DNA of 64,000 bases. Source: CAZABP01 sp964483245. Lineage in GTDB: Bacteria > Planctomycetota > UBA1135 > UBA2386. The notes under the pieces were generated by a model, which made no database searches, was not told the DNA's origin, and saw only the letters and a list, made by a program, of their open reading frames with translations. The stretch spans positions 1-64,000 of the forward strand of contig CAZABP010000017.1 in assembly GCA_964483245.1 (NCBI GenBank), in the 5' to 3' direction. The position numbers and the translations under genes are program-made. Within the stretch, counting starts at the first letter, position 1; each line of letters begins with the position of its first letter. Shown here piece after piece: positions 15,837-24,937 of the stretch.

Positions 15837-16545
15837 GGAGCTGTTCGTGATGGAGCGGGTCGGCAAGCGGTTCGGGCGCAAGTGCGTGCTGCGAGACGTC
15901 GACCTCGTGTTGGCGCGTGGTGAAGCGACCGTGCTGCTCGGACGCAACGGTGCCGGCAAGAGCACGCTGCTGCGGCTCGCGCTCGGGCTGCTGCAGCCGG
16001 ACGAGGGGAACGTGCGCGTCTGCGGCGTGGATCCGTGGCGCGCGCCGGACTTCGTCCGCTCGCGCGTCGGCTACGTGCCGGACATGCCGGATGCGTGCAA
16101 GTGGATGCGGCTCGACGAGCTGCTGCGGTTCGCGCGCGCACACGATCCGGCGCTCGATCCGGCGCGCGCGCAGGCGCTGGCCGACGAGCTCGGGGTGCCA
16201 CGCACGACCAAGCTCGGGCGCATGTCCCGCGGCGAGGCGATGAAGGCGATGTTGGTGCTGGCTGTCGCGGCCGAGCGCGAGCTGCTGCTGCTCGACGAAC
16301 CATTCGGCGGGTTGGACCCGGTCGTGCGGCAGCAGATGTTGGGATCCGTCCTCGGGATCAGCGGCGGACCAGCCGTGTTGATCACCACGCACGAGCTGGA
16401 TCTGGTGGCGCGGCTCGCGGACCGCGTCGTCGTGCTGGGCGACGGGCGGATCGTGCGGGATGAGCGGATCGGGGACGCGGAGCGGTCCGGGACTGCGCAG
16501 CGGTTCCTGGAGGCGCTCGCGCAGATCGAGGTCGCGTCGTGCTGA
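15829..16545 (+). CDS. ABC transporter ATP-binding protein
   Basis: This 238-residue ATPase has Walker A GRNGAGKSTLL (about residues 38-48), signature region LGRMSRGEAMK (a variant of LSGGQ), Walker B ELLLLDEPFGGLDP and switch His in LITTHELDLVAR. It belongs to the class that drives ABC-2 type permeases. The chosen ATG at 15829 is preceded by GGAGGA at a spacing of 6; two upstream in-frame ATGs (15811, 15823) are less well placed. It is the second gene of the operon GntR-ATPase-permease-permease, overlapping both neighbours by 7-8 bases. It energises the two large membrane proteins that follow. The transported compound or mechanical job is unknown. Confidence 0.93.
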   Translation: MAEELFVMERVGKRFGRKCVLRDVDLVLARGEATVLLGRNGAGKSTLLRLALGLLQPDEGNVRVCGVDPWRAPDFVRSRVGYVPDMPDACKWMRLDELLRFARAHDPALDPARAQALADELGVPRTTKLGRMSRGEAMKAMLVLAVAAERELLLLDEPFGGLDPVVRQQMLGSVLGISGGPAVLITTHELDLVARLADRVVVLGDGRIVRDERIGDAERSGTAQRFLEALAQIEVASC

Positions 16546-18425
16546 GCACGCACCTGTGGAAGGAGTGGCGCGAGCAGCGGGGATTGCTGCTGACACTGAT
16601 GGGATTGTTGGTCGTGCTGGCGGGGGCGGCGGCGCTGCTCCTGACCCAGCAGGAGCTGCTGCCGGCGCCGAGCTGGCTGATGCGCACCGGAGCCGCGGTC
16701 GGCGTCGTGGTGCTCAGCAGCGAGCTGGTGCCTGGGGAGCTGCGCCGCGGGCAGCTCGGTTGGATGCTCAGGCTGCCGAGTGCGCTGCGGTCGGCGTTCG
16801 TCGCGAAGTTCGTGGTGTTGTTCGCCGGGACCGCCGTGCTCGCCGGCAGCGGGGCTGCATTCGGATCGGCGGTCGAGAGCATGCTGTTCGGGCCGAGCTG
16901 GGTCTCCGAGCTGTCGGAACATGACTACTTCGTAACGCTCGGGCCGCTGTTCGCGTTCGCGCCCTGGGCATTCGCAGTGTCCTGCTGGATGCCGCGCAGC
17001 ATGCTCGTCGTGCCGGCGGCACTGCTGCTGTTGGCGCCGATCGTGCTGCCGCTGGCGCTGCTGGCGAGGGAGCGGCCAGGTCTGGCGCCGCTCGTGATCG
17101 GGAGCACGTGGAGCGCCGTGTACTTCGGCGGCGCGGGGATCGTGCTGGCCTGGTTGTCGTTCTGCCGCGGCCTGCCGCGCGGACGGCGGAGCTTGGTGCC
17201 CACTTCCATGGCGATGCTCCTGCTGCTCGCACCACTCGGGGTCGCCGCCGGACAGCGGCTGTACGCGTGGCATCACGTGGATCCGAAGCGGGAGACCGTC
17301 GAGATCCACGCCGCGTACCTCGGCGCCGGCGGGCGCCTGCTGTTCGTGGATCTACAGGACCGGATGCGCGGCAATGAGGGGCCGTATCACACGCTCGTCG
17401 TCGACATGGAGACCGGCACGTGGCGGCGGCACGGCGATGTCATGGGATCATTTCAAGGTTCCGGTGCGCTGGACGGTCGCGAGTTCGCGTGTGGCACCGT
17501 CGGCCCGCAGGAGCTGCTCGTGCGATACCAGGCGACGATCGATGGGAAGCGGGCTCTGCCGCCCGCGACGATCGTGGATGGCCGCACAGGAGAAACGCTC
17601 GGTGCAGTAGGGCTAGCGCAGACCGACGCGGAGCTGCAACGCCGAGTGCGCGAGTCGCGCATGGCGACGGCGTTGCTGCGGGATGCAGCGGGTCGCCGCG
17701 TCTTCTTCGCGCAGGGAACGTGGTACCGGGAGTCCGCTGATGGAGGAACGCAGCCGCTCGAACACGTGCGAGACAAGCCGTACGCCGTATGTGGTGCCGG
17801 TGTGCGCCTGGCGGGTGGCGAACACGGTCAGCAGCGCGTGCTCGACCGCGTGTTCGATCCGCTACGGAACCGGGTGTTCGAGATTCCAAGCCGCGCCGGC
17901 GTGTTCGTGCTTGGAGACACGTGGCTCTTCCGCGAAACATTCACCCGGCCAGCGCCGTGGGTGCAGTACGACCCCGAGACCGGGCAGCGCGGGGCCGGGC
18001 TCGAGCTCGCGGCTCACTGGCCGTGCATGCTGGACACGCAGTCCGTGCTCGACGTGGATCGGCAGACCGGCACACTCGAGCGTGTCGTGGCTGCGACGGG
18101 AGAGCGCTCGCTGATCGGCGTCGAAGGCCCTGCGCCCCGCGGCATGTTGACCGCCGTTCACGCGGCCTTCTGGAGGGCGCTCGGTGCGTGCATCTGCGCG
18201 CCGGATGGGGCGACGGTCGCGATGCTGAGCTACTCGGATCCAAGCCGCGCGCATGCTGTCGCACTCGCCAAGATCCACGACGGCAGGGCAGTGCTCACCG
18301 ACATGGTCACCCACGTGGAGGCCATCGGCTTCACCGACTCGGATTCCGTGATCGCTCTCGTCGACTCGCGCCGCATCGAGCGGCTGCGCTTCGGCGGCGG
18401 CCGCGAGCTGCTGTTCCCGCGCTGA
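16539..18425 (+). CDS. ABC-2-like permease with large extracytoplasmic C-terminal domain (paralogue 1)
   Basis: This 628-residue protein starts at GTG 16539. Seven hydrophobic segments span residues about 12-245. Positive loops (PGELRRGQLG after TM2, CRGLPRGRRS after TM6) place the N-terminus inside and the long C-terminal part (about residues 248-628) outside. This outer domain is rich in beta-strand-like sequence with aspartates and WxxxG turns (VVDMETGTWRRHG, VDGRTGETLGAVG, YDPETGQRGAG, VDRQTGTLERVV), suggesting a beta-propeller. It ends with IERLRFGGGRELLFPR. The next gene is a full-length paralogue with the same layout and ending, so the two probably form a heterodimer powered by the upstream ATPase. 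An ABC-2 permease carrying a propeller-like sensor is unusual. The substrate is unknown. Confidence 0.75.
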   Translation: MLSTHLWKEWREQRGLLLTLMGLLVVLAGAAALLLTQQELLPAPSWLMRTGAAVGVVVLSSELVPGELRRGQLGWMLRLPSALRSAFVAKFVVLFAGTAVLAGSGAAFGSAVESMLFGPSWVSELSEHDYFVTLGPLFAFAPWAFAVSCWMPRSMLVVPAALLLLAPIVLPLALLARERPGLAPLVIGSTWSAVYFGGAGIVLAWLSFCRGLPRGRRSLVPTSMAMLLLLAPLGVAAGQRLYAWHHVDPKRETVEIHAAYLGAGGRLLFVDLQDRMRGNEGPYHTLVVDMETGTWRRHGDVMGSFQGSGALDGREFACGTVGPQELLVRYQATIDGKRALPPATIVDGRTGETLGAVGLAQTDAELQRRVRESRMATALLRDAAGRRVFFAQGTWYRESADGGTQPLEHVRDKPYAVCGAGVRLAGGEHGQQRVLDRVFDPLRNRVFEIPSRAGVFVLGDTWLFRETFTRPAPWVQYDPETGQRGAGLELAAHWPCMLDTQSVLDVDRQTGTLERVVAATGERSLIGVEGPAPRGMLTAVHAAFWRALGACICAPDGATVAMLSYSDPSRAHAVALAKIHDGRAVLTDMVTHVEAIGFTDSDSVIALVDSRRIERLRFGGGRELLFPR

Positions 18426-20341
18426 TGGGGAAGACCATGTTGCGAGCACACCTGTGGAAGGAGTGGCGGGAGCAGCGGGGATTGCTGCTGACGCTGGTGG
18501 GGTTGCTGATCGTGTTGGCGGGGGTTGCGTACCTGGTCATCGACGCGCATCAGCTCGGCGCCGATTACCGGCTCGACTCGCTGCCGACCTGGATGTTCCA
18601 CGTCGGCGTGCTGGTCGGTGTCGTCGTGCTGGCGAGCGAGTTGGTCCCCGGTGAATCACGGCGCGGGCAGCTGGGTTGGATGCTGCGGCTGCCACACGCG
18701 ATGCGGCACGCGTTCGTCGCGAAGTGGATCATGCTGCTGGGCGGCACACTGCTGCTTGCGGTCGTCGGGGCTGGCGCGGGGTTGGTGGTCGCTTCTCTAC
18801 ACACCCAGCCGGACCGTGCCCCAGGGATCGAGCTTTGGCTTGGGGAGAACAGACTGGCACAGGCGCAGCTCCTCCTCGGCGCCGTGGCGACATTCGCGCC
18901 ATGGGCGTTCGCAGTCTCCTGCTGGATGCCACGCGGAACCCTGGTGGTTCCGACCGCACTCGTGGTGGTGGCACCGGTCGTGGTACCGCTGTCGTGGCTC
19001 AGCAGTGCACATGCAGGTCTCGCGCCTTTCGTCGTCGGAGTCCCGTGGGCGTTCACGAGCATTGCGCTCGCCGGTTCGATGGGTGCCTGGCTTTCGTTTC
19101 GCCACGGGTCGGCGCGCCGACTGAGTGCGCTGCCGCTCACTGCCGGAGCGACGCTCGGAGCGCTGGTGCCGCTGCTGATCGGAGTGGCGGTACGCGTTCA
19201 CGCGTGGCACCACGTCGACGTGTGTGACCCCGGCGCGCGCATCGTCGGCGGGTTCCTCGGGTCGGGTGGCAAACGCGCGTTCCTGGTCATTGGGACTCCT
19301 CAGGGTGAATCGCGGATTCCCCCGTGCTACCCCGTGGTCGCGGACCTCCAGACTGGTCAGTGGGAGCAGCACGGCCCGCCGATGGCGAGCTTCAGCTCAG
19401 CAGGCGTGCTGGATCACGGCGAGCTCCAGCTGCCTTCCCAACCAGGCCTGCATCGGCTGATCGTCCGGCATCAGCGGACCACCGATGGCCAGGCCGTCGC
19501 TGGCCCGCCAACGATTCTCGATGGACACACCGGTGCGCAACTCGGTGTAGGCGAGTTGCAGTCGTGCCCGCCCGAGGCGCTCGAGATGTTGTGTCAGGAG
19601 CGCATGCTCAACACGAACTTGCGGGACCGCGACGGCCGCCGGATCTGGTTCGAGCGTGGCGTCTGGTATCGCGAAGCGCCGCGCGGCGATACCGCCCCCG
19701 AGAAGCTGGCGCACGTCGTAGGCCAGCCCGGGTTTGGTTGCGGCATTGGGCTGCGTCTGCACGTGCCGGGTTCGACGCAGCCGTGGGTCCTCGACCCGAC
19801 ACGCGTGCGCAGATTCACATCTCCGGCGAACACGTGGGTGGTCGTTCTCGCCGACACCTGGCTCGTGCGGGACCGTGGTACGCGAACCTGGATCACGTAC
19901 GACCCGGAGACCGAGATGCGAGGCGAGTCGGTCTCGCTGCAGAGCATCAATCTGCTGGACGAGCGAACGCTTGTGTCGATCGATGCAGAGACGGGCGAGC
20001 TGTTCGGCCTCGCTCCCGCGACGATGGAGCGGCGACGTATCGAGGTGGACGCCGGTCCCGGAAAGCTCGTAGCAGTCATCGCGGCAAGCGCGACCCGTTG
20101 GGGCGTGCTCAGATCTCCCGGTGGCGCACCCACAGTCGTCTTGCGTTACGAGACCGGGCCAAAGCAGTGGCGCGTTGCGTACGGGCGTTACCGCGACGGA
20201 CGCATCATCACCACCGACCATGCCAACGATCTGACGCTGCTCGGCTTCGCCGGTGACGACGCGGTGATCGCGATCGTCGACGAGCGGCGCATCGAGCGCC
20301 TCCGCTTCGGCGGCGGGCGGGAAGTGCTGTTCCCGCGCTGA
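18425..20341 (+). CDS. ABC-2-like permease with large extracytoplasmic C-terminal domain (paralogue 2)
   Basis: This 638-residue paralogue of the preceding gene shares the start (HLWKEWREQRGLLLTL), loop PGESRRGQLGWMLRLP, TM4-5 signature FAPWAFAVSCWMPRG, and ending ERLRFGGGREVLFPR. Seven membrane segments are followed by an extracytoplasmic region of about 390 residues with repeated turns (VADLQTGQWEQHG, LDGHTGAQLGVG, YDPETEMRGES, IDAETGELFGLA). The ATG at 18425 overlaps the previous stop as TGATG. The membrane halves are more alike than the outer domains, which suggests the outer domains have diverged in binding specificity. Downstream, 10 bases after the stop, lies a palindromic repeat that may end the operon's transcript. 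Confidence 0.75.
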   Translation: MGKTMLRAHLWKEWREQRGLLLTLVGLLIVLAGVAYLVIDAHQLGADYRLDSLPTWMFHVGVLVGVVVLASELVPGESRRGQLGWMLRLPHAMRHAFVAKWIMLLGGTLLLAVVGAGAGLVVASLHTQPDRAPGIELWLGENRLAQAQLLLGAVATFAPWAFAVSCWMPRGTLVVPTALVVVAPVVVPLSWLSSAHAGLAPFVVGVPWAFTSIALAGSMGAWLSFRHGSARRLSALPLTAGATLGALVPLLIGVAVRVHAWHHVDVCDPGARIVGGFLGSGGKRAFLVIGTPQGESRIPPCYPVVADLQTGQWEQHGPPMASFSSAGVLDHGELQLPSQPGLHRLIVRHQRTTDGQAVAGPPTILDGHTGAQLGVGELQSCPPEALEMLCQERMLNTNLRDRDGRRIWFERGVWYREAPRGDTAPEKLAHVVGQPGFGCGIGLRLHVPGSTQPWVLDPTRVRRFTSPANTWVVVLADTWLVRDRGTRTWITYDPETEMRGESVSLQSINLLDERTLVSIDAETGELFGLAPATMERRRIEVDAGPGKLVAVIAASATRWGVLRSPGGAPTVVLRYETGPKQWRVAYGRYRDGRIITTDHANDLTLLGFAGDDAVIAIVDERRIERLRFGGGREVLFPR

Positions 20342-20350
20342 GCGGGACAC

Positions 20351-20397
20351 TTGGTGTCAGACTCCATCCCTCCGGTTTCGGGAGGGTTGGAGTCTCC
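20351..20397. repeat. Palindromic dispersed repeat, family 2 copy 2
   Basis: TTGGTGTCAGACTCCATCCC, a short loop (GGTTTC), and GGGAGGGTTGGAGTC form an imperfect inverted repeat. It begins 10 bases after the end of the ABC operon. The remaining gap to 20533 contains a GC-rich stretch with no gene that I can support and one more partial match (CTGACACCAAC near 20501). Confidence 0.7.
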
Positions 20398-20533
20398 TTA
20401 GAAACTGGTCATACGCCCCGTCGGCGAACGTCGCCGCCGCAGCGGCGCCAGATCCGCCGGTCTCGCGGCGTCGTGGTCGCCGCGTCGCGGCGGTGAGAGA
20501 ACTGACACCAACCGTCCGATTACGCTGCGGGCC

Positions 20534-22681
20534 ATGGATCGGTCGTGGCGATCACGGGCGCTGATGGCGCTGCTCGCGCTGATCGGTGCGTGTGCGCAAC
20601 CCCGCGAGCACATCCGGTTCGTCGATGGGCCGCACGTGACGGACTGGCCCGACGGGCTGACCGGCGAGTTCCTGGGGGTGTACCGCGTCGTGGACGAGCT
20701 CGGCGAACCGATCCTGGGCGCGGTCGCCTACGCAACCGACGAGCGCGGTGTGCCAGCCGGGGGCATGTTCTGGTACCAGACGAGAGCAGAAGCGGACGCG
20801 GACGGTTTCATCCGCATGCCGTACTCGAATGAACGGGATCTCGAGGTGCTGATGGCACCCGGATACGCAACTCTCGCCGATGATCCGCTGATTCACCACG
20901 ATGTCGTGACGATGGTCCGCGGCTACGACATCCCGCTGCGGTTGGTCGACTGGATGGGACGTCCAGTCGTAGGAGCCGAAGTCGGGCTGACGCAGTACTG
21001 CGGCCATCGACCGGACTTCCACGTCTTCCGCAGCGGCGAGGATGGGATCGCCTGGTTGCGCGGTGTGAGGGGATTCGGGCAGGAGACTTACATCCGCGCG
21101 TCCGGGGTCGGGGCGGAATACGAGGAGCTGCACTGGGAACGCGGCATGGAACCGGTGTTCTTCCGGTTGGACTACTCGCCGGAGCTCTCCGGCAGGATCG
21201 TAGATGCGGAGGGACGTGGAGTGCCCGGCGTCGCGATCGGGGGGTACCTCCATCGCGGTCCGTTCGCGTGGACGGATCACGCGGGACAGTTCCGGCTTTC
21301 GTTTCTCGCACCAGACAGCGATTTCAGGGTCGTACACCGTGGCGAGTGGAGACGGCTCAGCGCACAGCCTCCGCTCTCGCAACCGTGGGTCATCCGGCTC
21401 GAAGACTGCAACAAGGACTCAGACGAGGGCCGTACCGGACGCGCGCGACTGACGGTCCTGCGGGACACGGACCGCACACCGTTGCGCAAGGTGGATCTCG
21501 GCGACAAGCGTGTCACGGATGCTAACGGCGTCCTCGAGATGTCCTTGCCGGTCGGCTTGCACGGTCTGCGGCTCGATGACGGCGTCCTGCCGTTCGAGTC
21601 GGACGAAGTCGTCGTCGAGGTTCGGGCGGAGGGGATCACGCAGGCCGAAGTGCTGGTACGCGAGCGACCAATGGTGACGGTCCGCATCAACGGATGGCCG
21701 AAGGACTCTGAGCTGGCCGGCTGGTGCATTCTCCGTGGCCCAGGTTGGTCGAGAGAGGTTGCGGATGGGCAGCGCATTCCCGTGCCGCGCGACGGGCGCG
21801 CAGCCTTCTGGATCGAGCAGAGGTGCTTCCCGCTGCCGGCCGACTTCGCGACGCGCCGTGACCCGATCATTCTGGAATACCCCAGATCCGCCCGGCTGAA
21901 GGGCCACCTCGTGGATGCCAACGGGAACAGGATTCGTGGGCGAGTCTCGCTCGATGACGAGAACTGGGTGGCCACCGATGCTCGCGGGCGATTCGACGTC
22001 GATGCGGAACATTTGCAGTTCGCTTCGTCGCTCTACGCGTCGCTCTACTGCATCGCAGAGGATGCGGCGCTGCAGCGACGCAGGATCCAATTGAGCACCG
22101 CACATTCACGGCCGCTCAAGGACATCGAACTTGGTCCGATTCCGCTCTATGCGATGCCGGTAGTTCGCGTCCTGGATACAGATGGCTCATCGCTTGGAGT
22201 GAGTGGCTGGTTGATGCGCGATGGCACGCGTGTGCTCGCGCCCGCGCATGAGCCATGGCACACGTCGCTCCAGATCACCGGCGATGCAGATGATGGCCTG
22301 CCCTTGTTCCTGCCGGGCGACGCAATCGACCTGCACACGTTCGAACGCTGGGACGAAAACGCTCCCGAACCCCCGGAGTACGTCTACGCCCCGTTCCGCT
22401 TCCCACTCGAAGGCCCCGGCCCCTGGACCATCCACGTCCCCGCCGGCCGCGTGACGATCACTGTCTCCGACCAAAGCGGTCAAGCGCTCGCCGACTACGC
22501 GATCTACTACCGCACGCGTATGTGGGACCCTCGCACCCCCCAGCTCGAGATCCGCGGGCTGCACGCCGGCAAGCACCAGTTCGTGATCGCCGCGCGCGGC
22601 CACCGCACCTGCATCGCTGACCTCGCGCTCGCCGACGGCGAGCAACGCACGCTCACGATTCGCCTTCCGCCGCAGCAGTAG
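20534..22681 (+). CDS. Lipoprotein with repeated carboxypeptidase-regulatory-like beta domains
   Basis: This 715-residue protein opens with a lipoprotein signal: MDRSWRSRALMALLALIGAC, with Cys20 as the lipidation site. The rest is a string of beta-sandwich units of the carboxypeptidase regulatory-like type, each with V-D-x-x-G-x-P-x-x-G-A. Examples are YRVVDELGEPILGAVAYATD, LRLVDWMGRPVVGAEVGLTQ, GRIVDAEGRGVPGVAIGGYL and LKGHLVDANGNRIRGRVSLD. A final unit (DQSGQALADYAIYYRT) ends near residue 665. No enzyme motif was found. Such proteins are usually surface-exposed and may bind polysaccharide or protein. It is flanked by palindromic repeats on both sides and stands alone on its strand, so it is probably a single-gene transcript. 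Confidence 0.75.
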   Translation: MDRSWRSRALMALLALIGACAQPREHIRFVDGPHVTDWPDGLTGEFLGVYRVVDELGEPILGAVAYATDERGVPAGGMFWYQTRAEADADGFIRMPYSNERDLEVLMAPGYATLADDPLIHHDVVTMVRGYDIPLRLVDWMGRPVVGAEVGLTQYCGHRPDFHVFRSGEDGIAWLRGVRGFGQETYIRASGVGAEYEELHWERGMEPVFFRLDYSPELSGRIVDAEGRGVPGVAIGGYLHRGPFAWTDHAGQFRLSFLAPDSDFRVVHRGEWRRLSAQPPLSQPWVIRLEDCNKDSDEGRTGRARLTVLRDTDRTPLRKVDLGDKRVTDANGVLEMSLPVGLHGLRLDDGVLPFESDEVVVEVRAEGITQAEVLVRERPMVTVRINGWPKDSELAGWCILRGPGWSREVADGQRIPVPRDGRAAFWIEQRCFPLPADFATRRDPIILEYPRSARLKGHLVDANGNRIRGRVSLDDENWVATDARGRFDVDAEHLQFASSLYASLYCIAEDAALQRRRIQLSTAHSRPLKDIELGPIPLYAMPVVRVLDTDGSSLGVSGWLMRDGTRVLAPAHEPWHTSLQITGDADDGLPLFLPGDAIDLHTFERWDENAPEPPEYVYAPFRFPLEGPGPWTIHVPAGRVTITVSDQSGQALADYAIYYRTRMWDPRTPQLEIRGLHAGKHQFVIAARGHRTCIADLALADGEQRTLTIRLPPQQ

Positions 22682-22686
22682 GGAGA

Positions 22687-22747
22687 GATGGAGTCTGACC
22701 CCATCCATCCCGTTTCGGGAGGCATGGAGTCAGACCCCAACCCTCCT
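22687..22747. repeat. Palindromic dispersed repeat, family 2 copy 3 (terminator-like)
   Basis: GATGGAGTCTGACCCCATCC, loop region CGTTTCGGG, then GGCATGGAGTCAGACCCCAA form an imperfect inverted repeat plus a flanking CCCTCC. It fills the 64-base gap between the lipoprotein stop (22681) and the convergent metallopeptidase stop (22746), so it may stop transcription from both sides. Confidence 0.7.
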
Positions 22748-23453
22748 ACTCCTCGCTCGAACCCCCGAGCAACCCTGCGCGCATCAGGAAGTACAGCAGC
22801 TCCACGACCGCGATCAGCGTCGCCGCGATGTAGGTGAACCCGGCCGCGTACAACGTCTTCCGCACACCGGTCATCTCTTCGCCGACGGCGATCCCGCTGC
22901 GGTCCAGGATCGCGATCGCGCGGCGCGACGCGTCGAACTCGACCGGCAGCGTGACGACGTGGAACAGCACGGCGACGGCGAACAGCGCGATGCCGATGAT
23001 GGCGAGCGGCTGGCTGGCGAGCAGCATGCCGATGAACAGCATCGGAAACGCCAGCGCGCTGCCGAACTGCACGACCGGCACGAGCGCGGCGCGCGCCCGC
23101 ATCGGCTGGTAGGCCTGCGCGTGTTGGATCGCGTGTCCGACCTCGTGCGCGGCGACGGCAGCGGCGGCAACGGAGCGCCCGCGCAGCACGTCTTCGGACA
23201 GCACGACGACGCGGCGCGTCGGGTCGTAGTGGTCACTCAACATGCCGGGCACCGCCTCGATCGAGACGTTGTCGATCCCGGCGGCGCGCAGGATCCGCGC
23301 CGCGACCTCGGCCCCGGTCAGGCCGGAGCGGAGCGGCACGTCGTGATACCTGGCGAAGGTCCCCTTGACCCGCATCTGCGCCCAGATGGCCAGCAGCAGG
23401 AAGGGACCGAGGAGGATGAAGTAGTACGGATCGAAGTACAGGAACCCGAGCAT
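22746..23453 (-). CDS. YugP-type neutral zinc metallopeptidase (membrane)
   Basis: This 235-residue membrane peptidase has the zinc site AAHEVGHAIQHA (HExxH, about residues 102-113) between an N-terminal hydrophobic segment (YFILLGPFLLLAIWAQ) and three later ones. The third ligand is probably in PVEFDASRRAIAIL, where the E-x-x-A-S-x-R-A signature of the family (Zn_peptidase_2, YugP) lies. Length and order are typical. Family members occur widely, but their substrates are not established; membrane-protein quality control is a guess. The gene lies 47 bases downstream of the RNA helicase gene on the same strand and could be co-transcribed with it. Its 3' end meets a palindromic repeat. Confidence 0.88.
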   Translation of the reverse strand: MLGFLYFDPYYFILLGPFLLLAIWAQMRVKGTFARYHDVPLRSGLTGAEVAARILRAAGIDNVSIEAVPGMLSDHYDPTRRVVVLSEDVLRGRSVAAAAVAAHEVGHAIQHAQAYQPMRARAALVPVVQFGSALAFPMLFIGMLLASQPLAIIGIALFAVAVLFHVVTLPVEFDASRRAIAILDRSGIAVGEEMTGVRKTLYAAGFTYIAATLIAVVELLYFLMRAGLLGGSSEE

Positions 23454-23500
23454 CGTGGTTGGAATCCCTGCGCGCGTTTACGCCACGGCGCCGCAGGATT

Positions 23501-24937
23501 TCAACGGCGGCGCGGCAGCGTGACTTCGTACGGGATAGCGGTGCGCGGCGCCCGGGCGACGGCCGGTTCCGGCGCGCGCTGCGGGGCAGGGGCCGCCGGC
23601 TCGGCGGTGGCGGTGGCTTTCGCCGTGCGCGCGGGTTCGCGGGATTCGCGGGGTGCGCGGGACTCGCGGGGTTCGCTGGACTCGCGGTCACGGTCGGCAC
23701 CTTGGCGGCGGCCACCGGAACGGTCGCGCTTGCCGCGCCCCTCGGACCGGCTGCCCTGCCCACGCTCGCGCGCAGGCGCCTCGCTGCGCTCACGGCGCGC
23801 GGCCGGCTCAGCCGGCCCAGCCGGCTCATCCGCCGCCACCTGGGCACCCGGCTTGCCGTTCACGCCGACGTGCTGCTGCACCTGCTTCAGGATGCCGGCA
23901 TCCGCCTTGGTCACCAGCGACAGCGCCTTGCCGCTGGCGCCGGCGCGGCCGGTGCGCCCAACGCGGTGCACGTAGTCCTCGAGCGCGCGCGGCATGTCGC
24001 AGTTGACGACGAGCTCGATGTCGTCGACGTCGATCCCGCGCGCGGCGACGTCGGTCGCGACGAGGCAGCGCAGGCGACCGCGGTCGAACTTCTGCAGGAT
24101 GGTGTAGCGCGTCGACGCGTCCTTGTCGCCGTGGATGGAGTCGACGTCGAGGCCCATGCCTGCGAGCTTCTTGCCGAGCTGCTCGGCGCGGATCTTGGTC
24201 CGCACGAAGACGAGGATGCGGCCACGCTGCTCGCGCAGGAGCTTCCCCAGCGTCGCCAGCTTGGTCCCCTCGGTGACCTGCAGGAACTCGTGCGAGATCG
24301 TCTGCGCCGCCTGGCTGCGGCGGCCGACCTGGACGCGCGCGGCGTCCGGCACGAAGCGCGCGCAGAGATCCTCGATCTCCGGCGGGAACGTCGCGGAGAA
24401 CAGGCAGGTCTGCCGCTCCTGCGGGCAGCGCAGCAGGATCTTGCGGATCTGCGGCATGAATCCCATGTCGAGCATGCGGTCGGCTTCGTCGAGGACGAGG
24501 ACCTGCAAGCGGTCGAGCGTGAGGTTGCCGCGCTCGAGGTGGTCGATCAGACGACCGGGGCAGGCGACGAGCACGTCGAGCCCACGCTTGAACGCGGACT
24601 CCTGGATGCCGAGGCCGACACCGCCGAACGCGGTGCAGACGGCGAGGCCGGTCTTCTGGCCATACAGGCGCAGGCTCTCGGCGACCTGGACGCAGAGCTC
24701 ACGGGTCGGAACGAGGATCAGGGCGCGCAGGCCCGGCTCGCCACCGGCGAGCTTGTGCAGGATCGGGAGTCCGAAGGCGGCGGTCTTCCCGCTGCCGGTC
24801 TGGCCGAGGCCGATCAGATTCTTGCCGCCGAGGATCAGCGGGATGGCCTGGCTCTGGATGTCGGTCGGCTGTGTGTAGCCGGCGAGACGGACTCCCTCGA
24901 GAACGGGCTTGGTCAGCCCGAGGGAAGCGAATGTCAC
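23501..24937 (-). CDS. rhlE: DEAD-box ATP-dependent RNA helicase (RhlE/DeaD type)
   Basis: This 478-residue helicase has all family motifs: Q-motif region (FASLGLTKPVLEGVRLAGYT), Walker A GQTGSGKTAAF, PTRELC, VLDEADRML, SATFP, and the second domain with ATDVAARGIDVD and HRVGRTGRAG. The core ends near residue 375. The remaining 100 residues are low-complexity, rich in Arg, Glu, Pro and Ala, as in RhlE and DeaD tails that bind RNA or ribosomes. It starts at GTG 24937, preceded by AAGG at 9 bases. It unwinds short RNA duplexes in ribosome assembly or mRNA decay. A 239-base gap precedes it, compatible with the long regulated leaders often seen for cold-induced helicases, but no cold-shock box was recognised. 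Confidence 0.92.
   Translation of the reverse strand: MTFASLGLTKPVLEGVRLAGYTQPTDIQSQAIPLILGGKNLIGLGQTGSGKTAAFGLPILHKLAGGEPGLRALILVPTRELCVQVAESLRLYGQKTGLAVCTAFGGVGLGIQESAFKRGLDVLVACPGRLIDHLERGNLTLDRLQVLVLDEADRMLDMGFMPQIRKILLRCPQERQTCLFSATFPPEIEDLCARFVPDAARVQVGRRSQAAQTISHEFLQVTEGTKLATLGKLLREQRGRILVFVRTKIRAEQLGKKLAGMGLDVDSIHGDKDASTRYTILQKFDRGRLRCLVATDVAARGIDVDDIELVVNCDMPRALEDYVHRVGRTGRAGASGKALSLVTKADAGILKQVQQHVGVNGKPGAQVAADEPAGPAEPAARRERSEAPARERGQGSRSEGRGKRDRSGGRRQGADRDRESSEPRESRAPRESREPARTAKATATAEPAAPAPQRAPEPAVARAPRTAIPYEVTLPRRR

Noticed and set aside
17789..18424. N-terminal extension of permease paralogue 2
   Set aside because: It lies within paralogue 1 in another frame; the homologous start HLWKEWREQ is at 18425 onward.
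23501..23860. Low-complexity C-terminal tail of the helicase as a separate gene or repeat
   Set aside because: It is in frame with the helicase and typical of RhlE/DeaD tails rich in Arg and Glu.
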